A stretch of DNA of 64,000 bases, taken from NCBI GenBank assembly GCA_029465975.1, contig CM055750.1, positions 2,342,048 through 2,406,047 of the forward strand, written 5' to 3'. Under the pieces are notes generated by a model. It did not search any database. It was not told the origin of the DNA and saw nothing but the letters and a program-made list of their open reading frames with translations. Below are positions 63,192 through 64,000 of this stretch, piece after piece; position 1 is the stretch's first letter, and every line of letters begins with the position of its first letter. Position numbers and translations under genes: made by a program. This DNA comes from Dallia pectoralis. Lineage: Eukaryota > Chordata > Actinopteri > Esociformes > Umbridae.

Positions 63192-64000
63192 CTCAGCTAT
63201 TGAGTGTCTGACACACGTTTGGTAGGTTTTCGGCAGGTTGGTGTAGATGTGTCAACCACAATCATTCACAGAAGACTCGGCTAGCAGATCTGTATGATTG
63301 TCACTGGTTCTGGCTCTCTTGTTTTTATTGGGGATGCAACTGCCAACAGCTGCAGCAGAAATCTAAAGTGTAACGAAATCTGCTACAGTACAAGTTTAAG
63401 AAAATGCCCCCCCCCCAAAAAAACCTGAGACATACTGCCGGTGCACCTTCACTAAATGGTCCTATTTGTGTACACATACTATACACTGTTTATTTGGCAA
63501 AACAACATGTCCTCTGTTTTCAGAATTAATTCAAAAGAATCTGACTTAAGTATGCTTTTGCATTTATAAAAAGCCAGACTCCATCATAAATGTACTGGAT
63601 TTGTGGAACTGAATATCTCATGTCTTCACCCTGTGTAACCGGGTTTTACTTTACCATCATGAACGCAGCTCCGTAGTCATGGCACGATATCTTGCGATAT
63701 TGAACGTTACGAGATTTCTTGTACGGCTCCCAGTGAGGAAGAAATTTTAAAGAAGTAGTCCAGTAATAATATAGCTTGACCTCCAACAAATTGCAACAAA
63801 AGCTACTTCACTTGTACACCCCTAAAGGTTGGCTCTTCAACATAATTTTTTTGAATGAAAAATCTGCTTGCGTATTGTTCTGTTTTACTACATATGATTT
63901 CCAAAAAATTTCCAGTCGTATATTTTGTAATTGAAGATTAAAAATAGTGTTAAAACATCCTCTCGATCTCGTGAACCAAATATCGTGCATCATCTCGTCT

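Larger units (their letters stand above)
58908..64000 (+). other. ksr2: ksr2 intron 5 (start; continues beyond the window)
   Basis: Begins gtaaga. It contains a decayed Tc1-like element (59143-61167) with other repeat material inside it. A CTCF-like motif lies at 61832-61844, and a short 11-bp repeat at 63145-63191. The stretch 61.9-64.0 kb is AT-rich with nothing recognised. No further ksr2 exon was found before the end. Confidence 0.7.

Overview
This is a vertebrate, teleost-type genomic window. The evidence is a large split gene with GT-AG introns, compact CCAAT/GC/TATA polymerase II promoters, several Tc1-like transposons of fish type, a tRNA-derived SINE with the 'cctacctggttaaataaa' tail usual in ray-finned fish, and a fold-back element of the kind abundant in salmonid and pike genomes. 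A salmoniform or esociform fish is my best guess, but the species cannot be fixed from the sequence. There are no bacterial operons, CRISPR arrays or phage genes.

Layout. 1-3.0 kb: intergenic, with one CTCF-like motif. 3.0-13.1 kb: two tandem, same-strand, intronless genes for a cold-inducible RNA-binding protein (cirbp type: one RRM plus a glycine-rich RGG tail), 9 kb apart and each with its own matching short promoter. Between them lie a complete Tc1-like transposon with one nonsense codon (6020-7657), a decayed Tc1 fragment, a 20-bp minisatellite and a tRNA-type SINE. 13.1-16.0 kb: intergenic, with a 33-bp exact repeat. 16.06-64 kb: the 5' part of ksr2 (kinase suppressor of Ras 2, + strand). 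A CpG-rich promoter with a TCTCGCGAGA element is followed by five coding exons (16800-16976, 24827-24967, 25439-25589, 39993-40536, 58729-58907). Together they encode about the first 397 residues: the coiled-coil/SAM-like CA1 region and the proline-rich region. The C1 and kinase domains must lie to the right of the window.

The most striking feature is how much of the ksr2 introns is tandem repeat. Intron 3 is almost half VNTR: a 43-bp x 17 array, an 18-bp plus 30-bp compound array, about 720 bp of CA repeat, a 42-bp x 70 array, and about 570 bp of TG/TC repeat. Intron 4 carries a 27-bp x ~78 array, a 60-bp array, and a 10-bp array ending about 24 bp before exon 5. Several units are multiples of three, so they produce long spurious reading frames of up to 978 codons. 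I reject these as genes. Two arrays show higher-order structure (714-bp and 675-bp block duplications) that can be read directly from shared variants.

Functionally, the cirbp proteins would bind RNA in stress or cold responses, and KSR2 would scaffold RAF-MEK-ERK signalling. Nothing in the sequence ties the two loci together beyond adjacency. I found no clearly new gene system. The best candidates for a second look are the intronless cirbp pair, with a possible relic C-terminus in frame behind one stop codon, and the splice-signal-bearing intronic arrays.
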